Shown here piece after piece: positions 1 through 10,219 of a stretch of DNA of 64,000 nt; position 1 is the stretch's first letter; each line of letters starts with the position of its first letter. The position numbers and the translations under genes are program-made. The stretch is from Diabrotica undecimpunctata (taxonomy: Eukaryota; Arthropoda; Insecta; Coleoptera; Chrysomelidae): NCBI RefSeq assembly GCF_040954645.1, contig NC_092811.1:87163199-87227198 (forward strand). Direction: 5' to 3'. Under the pieces are notes generated by a model. It had not been told where the DNA came from and searched no databases. It saw nothing but the letters and a program-made list of their open reading frames with translations.

Positions 1-404
1 AGTAACGAAGATGATGAATGTGATGACATCAGTGAGAGTGAGAAAAATGACGAAATTTTTAAAGTTTTTCTAAATTTTTTTTTTCTTATCGGAAAAATTG
101 TTTGAAAATTTTTGGAAAAATTCATGGTATAACTGACAGAAAATTCTAAAAGGATTCTATAAATTAGATTTTACCTCAAAAAATTACGAAAATTTTCATT
201 TACGGAATTTTTTTTGGAAAATTTTGAGGAAAACTCTACTTGACGCTTTTCAGAATAGTAACAGAAGTGAGCATACAAATTTTCAAATCAATCGATATAA
301 AAATATAATAAAATCAGTTTGAAAATTGTTACCGAGACCTAAAATGCACAGGCAAGTGGTACATTTGACCCCGTCTTATGGCTCTCTGTACCAACCCAGC
401 TGTC

Positions 405-645
405 CGCTCTTTAGGATTTAGAGTTTTTAGGGGCTAAATAATGAGCCATGAAAATGGCGCACATATTACTTATCGTTAATTTTTCCCCAAAAAATTGCAA
501 TTTCATCCCTGTCCGCCATCCCTTATGTATCCACTCTCGCGTCCGCCCTTTGGGATTTCGTCTAGTTATACCAAGATCTTACTCTGGGCAAATTTTCAGC
601 CATATTATCGATCGTAAAAAAAATTACAACTTCATCCCTGTAGAG
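405..645. repeat. Diverged tandem duplication, unit about 133 bp
   Basis: Both units carry a 'gtccgcYcttTRGGattt' block, a 'Yatta..atcg' block and end in 'ttcatccctgt'. The second is clearly diverged. No coding content is seen. Confidence 0.5.
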
Positions 646-1050
646 TGACCCCCTGTACCACAAGGGGCGTCCGCCTGTAAGGCAAAGTCTTAACCCAGTT
701 ACAATGAATATATTCCAATAGAGAAATGTCATATTACTGATCAGTTCAAAATTTCGGCTCTATATCTCCGACTATTAGGCAAGCTTCTCTTTCCTTTAAA
801 GGAGACAGATAGTTGAACGATATTTTATACAATGTCTATCACCGGGTATGGATCTATTTTTGTCCAAGTTTTATATTGGTCCACTATTTCAAATGCAGTT
901 CAAACAGACATATATTAAATTGTATGTTCCGTTTTAAATTCGTTCAATCTGTATATATCTACCTAGAGCTAAGATTAATACTATTACAAGAACTAATATT
1001 ACACTCAACAGTCTTCCGGGTTGAACCGCCTCGATTATCATTGCGCCGAG

Positions 1051-1081
1051 CTTTCGACATCCTCTTTGATGTCTTCTTCAG
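1051..1081 (-). ncRNA. Hammerhead-ribozyme-like motif, Penelope type
   Basis: On the minus strand CTGAAGA (1081-1075) is followed by one extra A, a perfect 6-bp stem GACATC/GATGTC (1073-1068 with 1061-1056) around loop AAAGAG, and then GAAA (1055-1052). This is the order CUGANGA - stem II - GAAA of a hammerhead core. Penelope-like retroelements are known to carry such motifs in their terminal repeats. The extra A before stem II and the lack of clear stems I and III argue for a relic or a non-standard variant. Confidence 0.4.
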
Positions 1082-1194
1082 GGCTTCTGAGATCTAAGTC
1101 TTCCGAGCTTCCAGACACAACTATACTGATCACTAATCAATTATATTTTTTCCATTGACCATTTCCATAATTTTGACCATCAATTGACAATTAT

Positions 1195-1790
1195 AAAATT
1201 AAAAAGTTTTCTTTTTGTTCTTGACCTATAAAATAAAACTTATACTTTGCGGTTTTGTAAATTATTTCATCAATAAGTTGACATTATAAAAAAAAATGAG
1301 ACCATGTGAGTTAAAATCGGTCCACTGGGCTAAGAGTTATAGCTGTTCAAGCTCAATTCAAGAAATTGTTTAATGCCCTGGCCAAGAAATTCGCCTACCT
1401 ACACCCTAATTTTTGTGCAATTTGGGATTGTCAGGAAAAAGTTCTGTCAGTCTATAAATGATAAAAACTGCGATTTTCGAAAATTGGCTATCTTTAAAAG
1501 GCTGTATCTATGTAAATGGATTGTAATTCGCCAATGCTTGTTTGAAAGGTATTAAAAATCCTTTAATTTACCTTTTTCTACAATTTTTTTCGTTGAATGG
1601 TTAAATTTTAAAAATTAATCGAAAATCATAAAATTTTGTTTTTTTCTTTTCTTTCTTCTTGACCTCTAAAGTAAAACATCTTTTGTGGTATTGTAAATTA
1701 TTTCACCAAAAACTTAAATTTCTAACAAAAAAAATAGAATATTGTGAATTAAAATCGGTCCACTCAACTCAACGATATAGCTCTTCAAAT
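1195..1790. repeat. Pair of direct repeats, about 165 bp, spaced about 425 bp
   Basis: The stretches around 1195-1360 and 1610-1790 share, in order, 'cttgacct.taaa.taaaac', 'ttgtaaattatttca.caa' and 'taaaatcggtccact'. Both are diverged. This looks like an old duplicated non-coding repeat. Confidence 0.45.
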
Positions 1791-2006
1791 ATAGAATAAA
1801 AAGGACTATTTTTGACTCTTTCGAGGGGCATATCTCAGGCCCAGGGGCAATTCCTACAAAAGTAGTCGAAAAGTAAAAATATTGTTCATACTAGTACTCG
1901 GAAATTTCTTTTTCCAACAGTTTTTGTCAGTATATTTATTTTTAGTTGGTTTAAGTATTTCTTAACATGGTCGATTAAATCACTTATCGGTTTCTTATGT
2001 CTTTAT

Positions 2007-2010
<4 letters not shown>

Positions 2011-2055
<45 letters not shown>
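2011..2055. repeat. (TA)n microsatellite
   Basis: An uninterrupted TA dinucleotide run of about 45 bp, 76 bp upstream of the splice acceptor at 2129-2130. Confidence 0.95.
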
Positions 2056-2059
<4 letters not shown>

Positions 2060-2130
2060 TCCCGTATTTATTTAAAAAAAATTAAGTGTTTTAGGCCTTT
2101 CACATTATTATTTTTTTTTTTTATTTTTAG

Positions 2131-3090
2131 GTTGGGAAGCTGCAGAAACAACACCAAATGTTACACACCCAAGAAAAAATCCTGCGATACGAACTTGCAC
2201 AAAAAAGAAAACTTTTGGGCGAATTAAAAGAAGAATTGGAATACAGTAGGGAAAAATGGGCACAAGCCAGGGAAAAAAACTCCAACACCGAACTGCAGTG
2301 GAAGCAGCTGAGAACTGAGTTCGCAAGCAGGAGAAATACTACAGTAGAAGATGTAAACAACAGCGCAGAAAGTGGTTATAGTGATGATAGAGAAGGACTT
2401 AGTGATGAGGAACCAGGATATGAAACTGATGTATCGGAGTGCGCCCAGAAAACTGGAGAAGATACTGAAAATCAAGATTTAGAAATTGAAGACTTGAGTG
2501 AAGATAATTTACCTAATCAAAGTGACGTTTTAGAAAATACTGTCGATAATAATGTATCAGATGTAAAAAGCGTATGTCAGAGTGAAAATAATGGCAATAG
2601 CAGGACACTTACAGGTCAAGACAATTTAGTTCAATGCGAAGAAACTAAAGTTACGGAAAAAGAAAAATCTTCATCAACTAATGAATGTTCTGATATATCC
2701 AAAACAAGAAGTTCAGACTCTTCCCAAATAGAAACAGTAAATAGCTTAGATAGGCCCAGTACATCATCTTCTAGAGTAGATGATTCAAGAAAGGCATTTG
2801 AAGAAATGTTAGCAAAAAAAGAAGCACGACTCAAAAGATTAGAAAGCCAAGCTGAAAGCTTAGTAACCCAAACAACAAATACTGCCAATAGAAGCATTGT
2901 AATCAGTAATAGGTTAGATAATCTTCACGAAACGTATGGCTCAAATAATGAAGTCGAAAATAGGGAAGACATATCTGCTATTACAGAAAGAGTAGAAAAT
3001 GAAGAACCAAATGCTGATTCAATAGAAGTCATGGCAAATGAAGAAGCAAGAAGTGATATTGAAGAATCTAGAACTGAAAGAGATACATAA
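2131..3090 (+). CDS. Terminal exon of an unidentified coiled-coil, acidic protein
   Basis: The frame is open from the acceptor AG at 2129-2130 to TAA at 3088-3090, giving 319 codons. The first in-frame Met (2158) is probably internal, because the nine codons before it continue the same heptad pattern (V-G-K-L-Q-K-Q-H-Q). Residues 1 to about 70 are strongly predicted coiled coil, rich in K/E/L/Q (ELKEELEYSREKWAQAREKN). The next 150 residues are acidic and Ser/Asp/Glu-rich with no obvious fold. A second short helical stretch lies near residues 215-255 (EEMLAKKEARLKRLESQAES), and the tail is Glu-rich. I do not recognise the family. The coiled coil suggests a scaffold or vesicle/centrosome partner, which is inference only. 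Start phase and upstream exons are unknown. The exon is intact and unlike the surrounding transposon debris, so it is probably a host gene. Confidence 0.7.
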   Translation, partial: VGKLQKQHQMLHTQEKILRYELAQKRKLLGELKEELEYSREKWAQAREKNSNTELQWKQLRTEFASRRNTTVEDVNNSAESGYSDDREGLSDEEPGYETDVSECAQKTGEDTENQDLEIEDLSEDNLPNQSDVLENTVDNNVSDVKSVCQSENNGNSRTLTGQDNLVQCEETKVTEKEKSSSTNECSDISKTRSSDSSQIETVNSLDRPSTSSSRVDDSRKAFEEMLAKKEARLKRLESQAESLVTQTTNTANRSIVISNRLDNLHETYGSNNEVENREDISAITERVENEEPNADSIEVMANEEARSDIEESRTERDT

Positions 3091-3303
3091 TATTCTGCAC
3101 GTTTTTCGGTTGAATATATATTTATAAGGACAACTGACAAAACCTGAAGATAAGTATTTATACAGTACCTTATATATCAGTTTATCTGTACCTAACGCTC
3201 GTAGGTAATATTTTTTATTGATCGTTTTAGAATTCCTATTTTATTAATTTTGAGAATATTGTAATTATAATTTAGTCTTGTACCTCAACAGATTTTATAT
3301 GGA

Positions 3304-3309
3304 AATAAA
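3304..3309 (+). terminator. Polyadenylation signal AATAAA of the coiled-coil gene
   Basis: AATAAA lies 214 bp after the stop codon and is followed by T/GT-rich sequence. A second AATAAA at 3397-3402 could serve as an alternative site. Confidence 0.55.
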
Positions 3310-3621
3310 ATGTTTATTAATGTTCTTACTATTTCTTTTGTAAACATGTGTATTTTTACACATTTTTAAAAAATATATATGTTTTTATACAAGGTAAATA
3401 AATATCTAGATATGGTAATCAGTAATAAAAATCTAAGGTGTATTTTTTACAATTATTGGGAGTACAAGCGGATGCTTAAGAAAAGGTCACAAACAGACGA
3501 GGAGATAAATAATCCTATGCCGCATATTCCAATCCGGTGCCGATGTCTGGAGTAGTTATAATAATTGTAGTATTTTTTGTTTGTTTATTTTTTTGAAACT
3601 GTCTATTTGTGTATAAAGAAA

Positions 3622-5013
3622 ATGTTTAGACCATGGGAAAAATCACCTACAGTTGTTTGTGCATGGGAGCAAGAGAACCCAAGTAGTAGTAGAGAAAGTG
3701 TAGTAGTCAACAATCTTTTTAAGTGTGAGTGATACAAAAAATAATGACACTGTAACTGTAACTGTAGAAAAGTGTTTAAGACTTTCAAAGAAAAGGATTG
3801 TTTTGAATGAACAATCTAAAAGAATTTGTATGAACGTTTACAAAAATCTTCAAAATGATCCTGAAAATAGTTGTAAAGGCAGTATTATAAGAAAAACGGC
3901 CTTTCTAACAGGGATTCCGTATTCTACCATGCACGACATCGTGAAAAGTGGTGTTAAAATCGGATGATCGTTACCCGATGATGGTAAGATCCGATGCTGG
4001 AAAACCTAAACAAATTAATATCGTGACTGCTAAATGTTTAAGGAATTTGGTTTACGAGTAATACAAAAAAATGTAATACCAACAATTGATATTATATACA
4101 CCAAGCTTGTTGTGATGGGAAGAAGCTGCCCTAAAACCACTTTACGTAGACGGCTGAAAAAACTTGAGTTCAAATACAAAATCGTGGATAAACGGATGGC
4201 TATTATGGAAAGTAAGAGGATAGTACACTGGCCTTTAGATTATTTAAAAAAAAATTCAAGAATATCGAGACCAACAGCGGGCTATATATTATTTAGACGA
4301 GATATGGTATGACACGCATGATACCGCTAGTAAGGGTTGGACTGATGGTTCACTTAGGTGCCAGTTGAAAGGAGTCCGCATAAAGGTTCTCGGATGGTTA
4401 TTGTGCACTGTGGATCTGCAAATGGTTGGATGCCAAATGGGTTAATGCTTTGCGGAAAAAAAATAGAAAAATGTAGTGTAGGTTATCATCAGAATATGAA
4501 TTCTACTATATTCGAAGAATGGTTTAAAAATACACTACTTCCGGGCATATAACACCGGGCAGTGTGATAGTTATGGACAATGCTAGCTTCCTCTCAAATA
4601 ATGATTTGTATTTTGAAGACAACTATAATAAGAAACTTGTAGTGCTTCGTACTAAAACTTATAAGAAACAATATATACTGGACACTATTGCAATACAACA
4701 TGGCCATACTGTTTTAAGGTTACCACCTTATTTTTGCATATTTAATCCTATAGAACTTATTTGGGGACAAGTAAAAAAACGGATTCGGAAGAAAAATAGT
4801 TTTCCAAAATTTGAAGCGAAAGTGGTCGATTTAATTCGATATGAACTATCAGAAATTACAAGTGCCGACTAGAAAAAAGCAGTAAACCATGTAGTGAAAG
4901 TAGAAAATGAGTACAGAAGAATAGGAAAATTATTTTCAAACAGTGGACAACTTATTATTAATCTGGTGGATAGTGACGATGATGAGAGCTCACCTGCAGG
5001 AGAATTATTTTAG
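3622..5013 (+). pseudogene. Sailor-like (IS630-Tc1-mariner) transposase relic, copy 1
   Basis: This is a decayed DDE transposase of about 460 codons starting ATG (3622) and ending TAG (5013). Readable blocks are an N-terminal helix-turn-helix region (about 3770-3960, 'TAFLTGIPYSTMHDIV'), a linker helix (4130-4260), 'VMDNAS' with the second catalytic Asp (about 4566-4600), and 'LRLPPYFCIFNPIELIW' with the catalytic Glu (about 4710-4765). Several frameshifts and stops break the frame. Only 58 residues separate Asp and Glu, against 81 in the two sister copies. The missing 23 residues correspond to one in-frame 69-bp deletion just after 'DNASFLS'. The C-terminus is acidic. No convincing terminal inverted repeats were found, so the element ends are not called. 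It lies downstream of the coiled-coil gene's polyadenylation signals. Confidence 0.8.
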
Positions 5014-5156
5014 ACAACGTACGCTAATATGATGATTATGTCAGTTAAAACAACTCAGTTTTTCATTATAAATTGCTAACTTTGTTTAAAACAATATTTT
5101 CTTAAATATAAAATACTTTTCCACATTTTCGTCTATGTACGTCATCGTTAAACGCT

Positions 5157-5358
5157 AATAGGGCTTTTCAACGCTTCTCATATGTTTCAGGCACTTGTGA
5201 TATGTCGTATAAGTTTAATATATCTACGTCATACGTTATTGATATATAGTATATACCAATAACTATACATACCAAAGACGTATGACGTAGATATATTAAA
5301 ATTGTATGACATATACCAAGTGCCTGAAACAAATGAGAAGCGTTAAAAAGTCCTATAG
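5157..5358. repeat. 200-bp imperfect palindrome, MITE-like
   Basis: Arms of about 80 bp (5157-5235 and 5277-5358) are inverted copies of each other ('aacgcttctcat...caggcacttg' against 'caagtgcctg...atgagaagcgtt'), separated by about 40 bp. The inner halves repeat 'atatctacgtcatacg'. There is no coding capacity. It is probably a small fold-back MITE. No target-site duplication was identified. Confidence 0.7.
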
Positions 5359-5720
5359 AAGATGCCTTTGTATCACCTACTATTTTTTCCGACAGAGTGG
5401 TAGAGTGATATTTTTTTTACTTTTACCTTTATTTTACTTTTATTTCACTTTTAACCATTTAAAAAACAAAGAAATATAACGTTTTGTTTGTTTTTCCAAA
5501 ATAAGATTTTCTGCTCTTTGACTATAATATACACATTACACATTGTTATTTTATGATTTAATACTTGTATCAAAAAATTTGTGTTCGTGAAACAACCAAT
5601 ATCGCGAGACGTCCCTGGACATCGGTTACTCGAATTTCATAACATACAAATATTATCTATTTGAATTTGCCGACGGACGAAATATCGATGGACCCGACTT
5701 TACCGCTGAATGTAAAGATG

Positions 5721-5773
5721 GACCTCGTAAATACGCATGCCCCAAAAAAATAAATGAACCCTAAAAACATTTA
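5721..5773 (+). repeat. Repeat family R, copy A, left fragment
   Basis: This matches the start of copy B (from about 21747), with 'cgtaaatacgcatgccc' and 'ccctaaaaacattta' in common. The match stops at 5773 where the Sailor-like element begins and resumes at 8272. Confidence 0.75.
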
Positions 5774-8269
5774 TAGGTCGGTTATATTTATTTGAGAAAA
5801 ATGCGATAAGCAGCACTATGATCAGTGAAGAACAGGATAGTACCGACCTAAATGAATTATAATATGGTATATTTTATAAGAACTTGGTTCTATAAATTTG
5901 TATTGTTATAAACAAAGCTTAATTTTATGTATTGATGATTTTGTTTAAGTTTAAATTACTTTAATCATATTTCTACAATGCATTTTCTATAAAATGTTCG
6001 AACAATAATTGGTTTGTATACAAAAACTAATTAATAACTGAGCGAACGGTAGGCACTTAAAGATAAAAATTATATATTTAAATAATTTATAAAACTCTAA
6101 AGTAAAAATTAAAAGTTTATCTAGCCAACACTTACTTACATTATTATCTTCTCCTAAGAACTGATTTTCAAAGATATAGATATTGCAAAAATAAGTGAAG
6201 TTTTCATAATAAGGCCACGTTTTTCTTAAAAAATTGAAGCAGTAGTTTGGTGTTGAATATATGTCGATAATCCCTACATCTGATTATGTAAGAAAATATT
6301 CCGGGTAAGCTCAGTATTGAGAGAAACTTGTCTCGGTATTACACTTCGGCACTTTCTTCCTCTGAATCACTGTTCTCCACATTGATAATAATTTTATTTA
6401 AAACAAGAATGTTTTTCAGATTCTTTTTCGATATTTTTTACGTGCATTATTGCTTTCTTCCAGTTATCCTCAGAGATACTTTTAAATTCAGAACCTATTA
6501 GTTTTAGGACAGTGTTGTAACATTATGGACGTACATTTTTTTGTCTCACATTATATTTCAGTTGAGATCATAACAACTCTATTGGATTTAAAACGCAGTA
6601 ATATGGTGGTAGTCTTAAAGTTGTATGTCCATTTTTACTTGCTCCATCATCAATAATATATTCCTTTACAAATAATTTTGTATTAAGTACCTCTACTAAT
6701 TGGTCTTTAGTGTACCAATCTTCAAAATATAAATCTTGTGGTAATAAAAAATCTTGCAATTCATCCTTTCTAGAGTATTTATTCGGAATTTTTTTAAGTT
6801 GTCTAGAATGATATGATGCATTATCTAAAACAATAACACTGTTGTCTGCTAAATTTGGTAATAAGTTATTTTTAAACCACGATTCGAAAAGTTCACCCGT
6901 AATATCTTGATGACAGTCCAAACAACTGTCTTTAATGTCTTTTGCACTTAATAGTAAGCCATCGGTTACCCAACCGTCTTCCCCTCCACAATGTAAAATG
7001 CATATTCGTTTGCCCCTGGAAGCTGGTACATTAACTTTGCACTTTACATTATTACTCCAACCTTTTCCAATTGTTTCGTTAGTGTCAAACTACGTTTCAT
7101 CTAAGTGATAAATTTTTCTTCCGCTGTTTCTGTACTCGGTTATCTTTTCCAAATATTCATTACGCCATTTTATTAAACGGGCACTTTCCATTATAGTATG
7201 TCGTTTATTGATTGTTTTATATTTAAAACCATTTGATAGTAAAAATTTTCTTAAAGTTGATTTACAACAATTAATAAAATTTTTAGATTTTAATTCAGCT
7301 AAAATTTGGTTGTGTGGATATAATATTACCTGCAAACATATTATAAATGGTTTCTGAAATGGGACCTAACAGATGTTGCTCAATAGATCGATGTCGTCCA
7401 AAGTCGCTCGTTTTTTGTCTATTTGTAATGCACTCCTGTATAATTCGATATACAGTAGCACATGAAACTTTTGTTAAAGCCGCAGTTTTTAAAACACTCG
7501 CGTGCCGTTCCAATTCTTCACATAATCCATTAAACACATTTAACACAATTTCTTTAGCGTCTTTCGATAAATGTTTTTTTTTCTGGCTTTTTAATACTTC
7601 CTCCACTTGGTCCAGCAACATTTTCAGGATTATTTGGTGGTAGAATTTCCTCATTTTCTTCAACAATTTCTACTTCATTATTCTCAACAATTTCTAATGC
7701 ACTATTCTCGCATGGACGCCACATTTTTATTTACTTAATATTTTCTGATAGCGAAATCGTCACTAATAAATGCGTGCTCTCTTTACAGAGTTTAAACTAA
7801 AAATTATATGTATAACAATACCGAAAGCCACATCAGTTTTGTTATCGGTCGTTCAGAATTTCGAGCAAATTTAAAAACCTTGGTCAGCACAGAAGGGCTG
7901 TGGACAAGAACCCGACAATCGAGTAAGAGGAGTCATAAACTCATAAACCTTTATTGATGGGTATAAAAAGTGGCTTACATCGGCAACTTTTAGCAGTAGC
8001 GTAAATAAAAATATTATTTTGATTAATTAGACCTAACAGTTATAATTATTTAAATATAATATATTTATAATTGTAGCTAATGAAATTATATTTTACAGTA
8101 ATTATTTTTGCCTTTTTCTGAATACTATCCTGTAACAAGGCAAAATATTAAAGAGGAACTATTAAAACAGATGTCATTTGATCTAAGCACATGGACATAT
8201 TTTGTTCGGTATCACTTGTACACAAATTGGTCTATCTCTTTAAATTTCTCAATTATCTGTAACCGGCCA
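5774..8269 (-). mobile_element. Sailor-like DNA transposon, copy 2, complete with TIRs
   Basis: A 2.5-kb element with imperfect terminal inverted repeats of about 27 bp: 5' TAGGTCGGTTAT..., and on the other strand TGGCCGGTTACAG.... Both ends share the pattern GGYCGGTTA followed by 'TTGAGAAA'. It is flanked by the dinucleotide TA on both sides (5772-5773 and 8270-8271), the target duplication of the Tc1-mariner superfamily. The host repeat on either side is contiguous in copy B at about 21800 ('cattta' directly followed by 'ccatttt'), which is an unoccupied paralogous site. The transposase relic is inside on the minus strand. Confidence 0.85.
6340..7724 (-). pseudogene. Sailor-like transposase, copy 2
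   Basis: Read from ATG at 7724, this is an acidic N-terminus, a helix-turn-helix block (about 7560-7440, 'LTKVSCATVYRIIQE'), a second DNA-binding block (about 7330-7190), 'YHLDET' with the first catalytic Asp (about 7100), 'IVLDNASYHS' with the second (about 6830), and 'LRLPPYYCVLNPIELL' with the Glu (about 6575). Exactly 81 residues lie between the second Asp and the Glu. That is far from the 34 of mariner and close to what is described for Sailor (DD82E) elements. Damage seen: a frameshift in an A-run near 7575, another near 7325, and two tryptophan codons turned into stops (TAG after 'HLDET', TGA after 'ELL'). It is non-functional as it stands. The length fits copy 1. Confidence 0.85.
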
Positions 8270-8271
8270 TA

Positions 8272-9090
8272 CCATTTTAATTTCATAGGAAATTAGGCGA
8301 CAGGGTAGGATTTGCACGTGCTAATGATGTCGAGTATTTCCAATAAACATGACATATTATGTTTCTCTAATCTTAAACATTTCAGCTAGTCATTGCATTT
8401 TTATTTTATCTCACATTGAAAGATGTAATAAAAATTTACGACTTCCCGTCTTCACTGCCGATAAGAATTGCAGTGTAAAAATGTAAAATATTTACATTGC
8501 ACTAATTTGGCTTATAAATAAACCTTTTAAGAACTGAAAAAAATCTAGAGGACAAATAAATAAATGACAAATCAATGTATGATAGAAAAATAATAGGATT
8601 TTTGTGTTAAATTCAGCAAAAATGTTTAAACAAGAGGTCGCTTATACAAAAAGTGGTCCTAATTTATTTAACAGTTTTGTATAAATCCATTTTTAGGTTG
8701 TGATAAGGGCCTAATACAACTAAAAACAACGTTTTTAAATTAAATAAGCCCAAACTAGAGTATAAGAAACTGATAGAACAAGGTTTGGTGAATTCAAAAA
8801 TAATTGTGTGTTTTTGAGCCTTTAATCATCATTTTTCGTTTTTTTTTTAGTTTTAAATTGTTTATAAGTTGAAAACGATCAACTTTAGAGAAAAATTACA
8901 ATTAACCTTTTTTTATTCAGAACGATCCAGAAAATGATAAAATATTAAAAACGATTGTTCACAAAAAAAAAATAAAAATATTAAAGCTATTTCACTAACG
9001 CCAAAACTAGTTTGCACTGAAAACACTGTAGAGAACTGCATGTTTTTAGCAATGCCTGATATTATTGATTATTGTTTCGCTCGTAGATCT
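8272..9090 (+). repeat. Repeat family R, copy A, right fragment
   Basis: This is a continuous match of about 800 bp to 21806-22622 in the same orientation, from 'gaaattaggcgacagggtag' to 'ctgcatgtttttagcaatgc'. No long open frame or terminal repeat was found, and the family is unidentified. The remaining DNA to about 10100 is AT-rich and I see nothing else in it. Confidence 0.8.
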
Positions 9091-10106
9091 TAAACGTTTT
9101 TGGTAGCATTTAGCTTAAGTTTCTTAAGAATAGTTTCAATAAACGAATAAAGTTTAATTCAGAATTTAAAGTTTATCCAGTTAGTCGGTAACTAATAAAG
9201 TTCTATTTTATTTACGTTTGTTTACTAATAATATTGGCCATGAGCACGTGTGCTTGGTTGTATAGTAATTTCCAGTCACTTCTAGTCTGTCAAAAAGTGA
9301 CTAACTTGGCAAAAAAAAATACTAAATTCACTAGACAGTTCGCACTGGGATTAGAGAAATGAGTATATTATTATACATCTCAGTCCTTGATAAGTTTGCA
9401 GTTAATAACTACTTCTGGTAGAGTACTTTTATTTTAATTTTTATTGCCTGCTTTTATTACAGATAACTATATTTTTACACAGTCTCACCGAAATACGAGG
9501 CGACTATACCTTCTGGCCCAATTTTAGGCCCGATAAGATTATTTATTTTCTATTTAATTGAGTACTAAATTAAAAAATATTAAAAATTTAAATATTATTT
9601 GAACTTATCTACAAACTCTCGAACTATTAGCGGAACCTGATCAACAAGAATTTGTTGTCATATGAACTCTATCGTAAATGGCTTACCATGGTGTCGTTGA
9701 CGATAATGTCGTAATGAAAACACAAATAATTTTTGTAATATATATTAAACATTTGTTTTCATGCCTGCTAGTTACGCTACAATAGAATTTAAAACATACA
9801 TAACTCAACGAAAATTTAAAGATAAAGATCTATTTGGTATATGCACCTATGAAGTAAATAGTTTTTGCTTCTTTCGTGCCATATTTTTACAAATTTCACT
9901 GCATGGTATATCCTGTTTTTCTAAAAATGTGGTAATATTTTACTTAACACGTATTCCTACATCCTCTATACTCACATCGACAAAATTTGCAATAATCTAT
10001 AATAACTCAACCTTACTGACCCTTCCTCTATGACACAAAATAAATTAACTATAAATATATTGATAAAATCTCTAAATGTGGAAATATACGAACACTATTT
10101 ATTTTA

Positions 10107-10219
10107 TTATCTATTTCTTAAATTCTGTAGATTCTCGCACGAAGGCATTTTTATGTTCTGGGCATTATGGTACAGTTCCTGGTCCCCAAAATTTCTTGCT
10201 TTCCAAATCATCGATTCCT
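10107..10219 (-). CDS. DNAJB12/14-like, exon 6 (last coding exon)
   Basis: The acceptor is 'tttttcag' just before 10219. The exon completes the split Lys codon and encodes [20 protein letters not shown] and then [16 protein letters not shown], ending TAA at 10109-10107. 'MPSCE' followed by a short tail is the usual C-terminus of this family. Minus-strand AATAAA (10103-10098) directly follows the stop, so the 3' UTR may be very short. Confidence 0.93.

Larger units (their letters stand above)
1..2130. other. Non-coding sequence, mostly intron of the coiled-coil gene
   Basis: No supportable coding sequence. It is AT-rich and ends in a pyrimidine tract plus AG (2129-2130) that serves as splice acceptor for the exon at 2131. 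It holds two diverged tandem copies of a unit of about 133 bp (about 405-515 and 538-645), a second direct-repeat pair (about 1195-1360 and 1610-1790), a Penelope-like hammerhead motif and a TA microsatellite. The acceptor implies that upstream exons lie outside the window. Confidence 0.6.

Noticed and set aside
448..1555. Short plus-strand open frames
   Set aside because: Low-complexity AT-rich translations within an intron, without motifs, splice logic or similarity to one another beyond a DNA-level repeat.
2108..2475. Minus-strand open frames opposite the coiled-coil exon
   Set aside because: Antisense shadows of the Glu/Lys-rich exon, giving Phe/Ser-rich nonsense.
7347..7643. 98-residue plus-strand frame
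   Set aside because: Antisense of the Sailor-like transposase, which has family motifs on the other strand.
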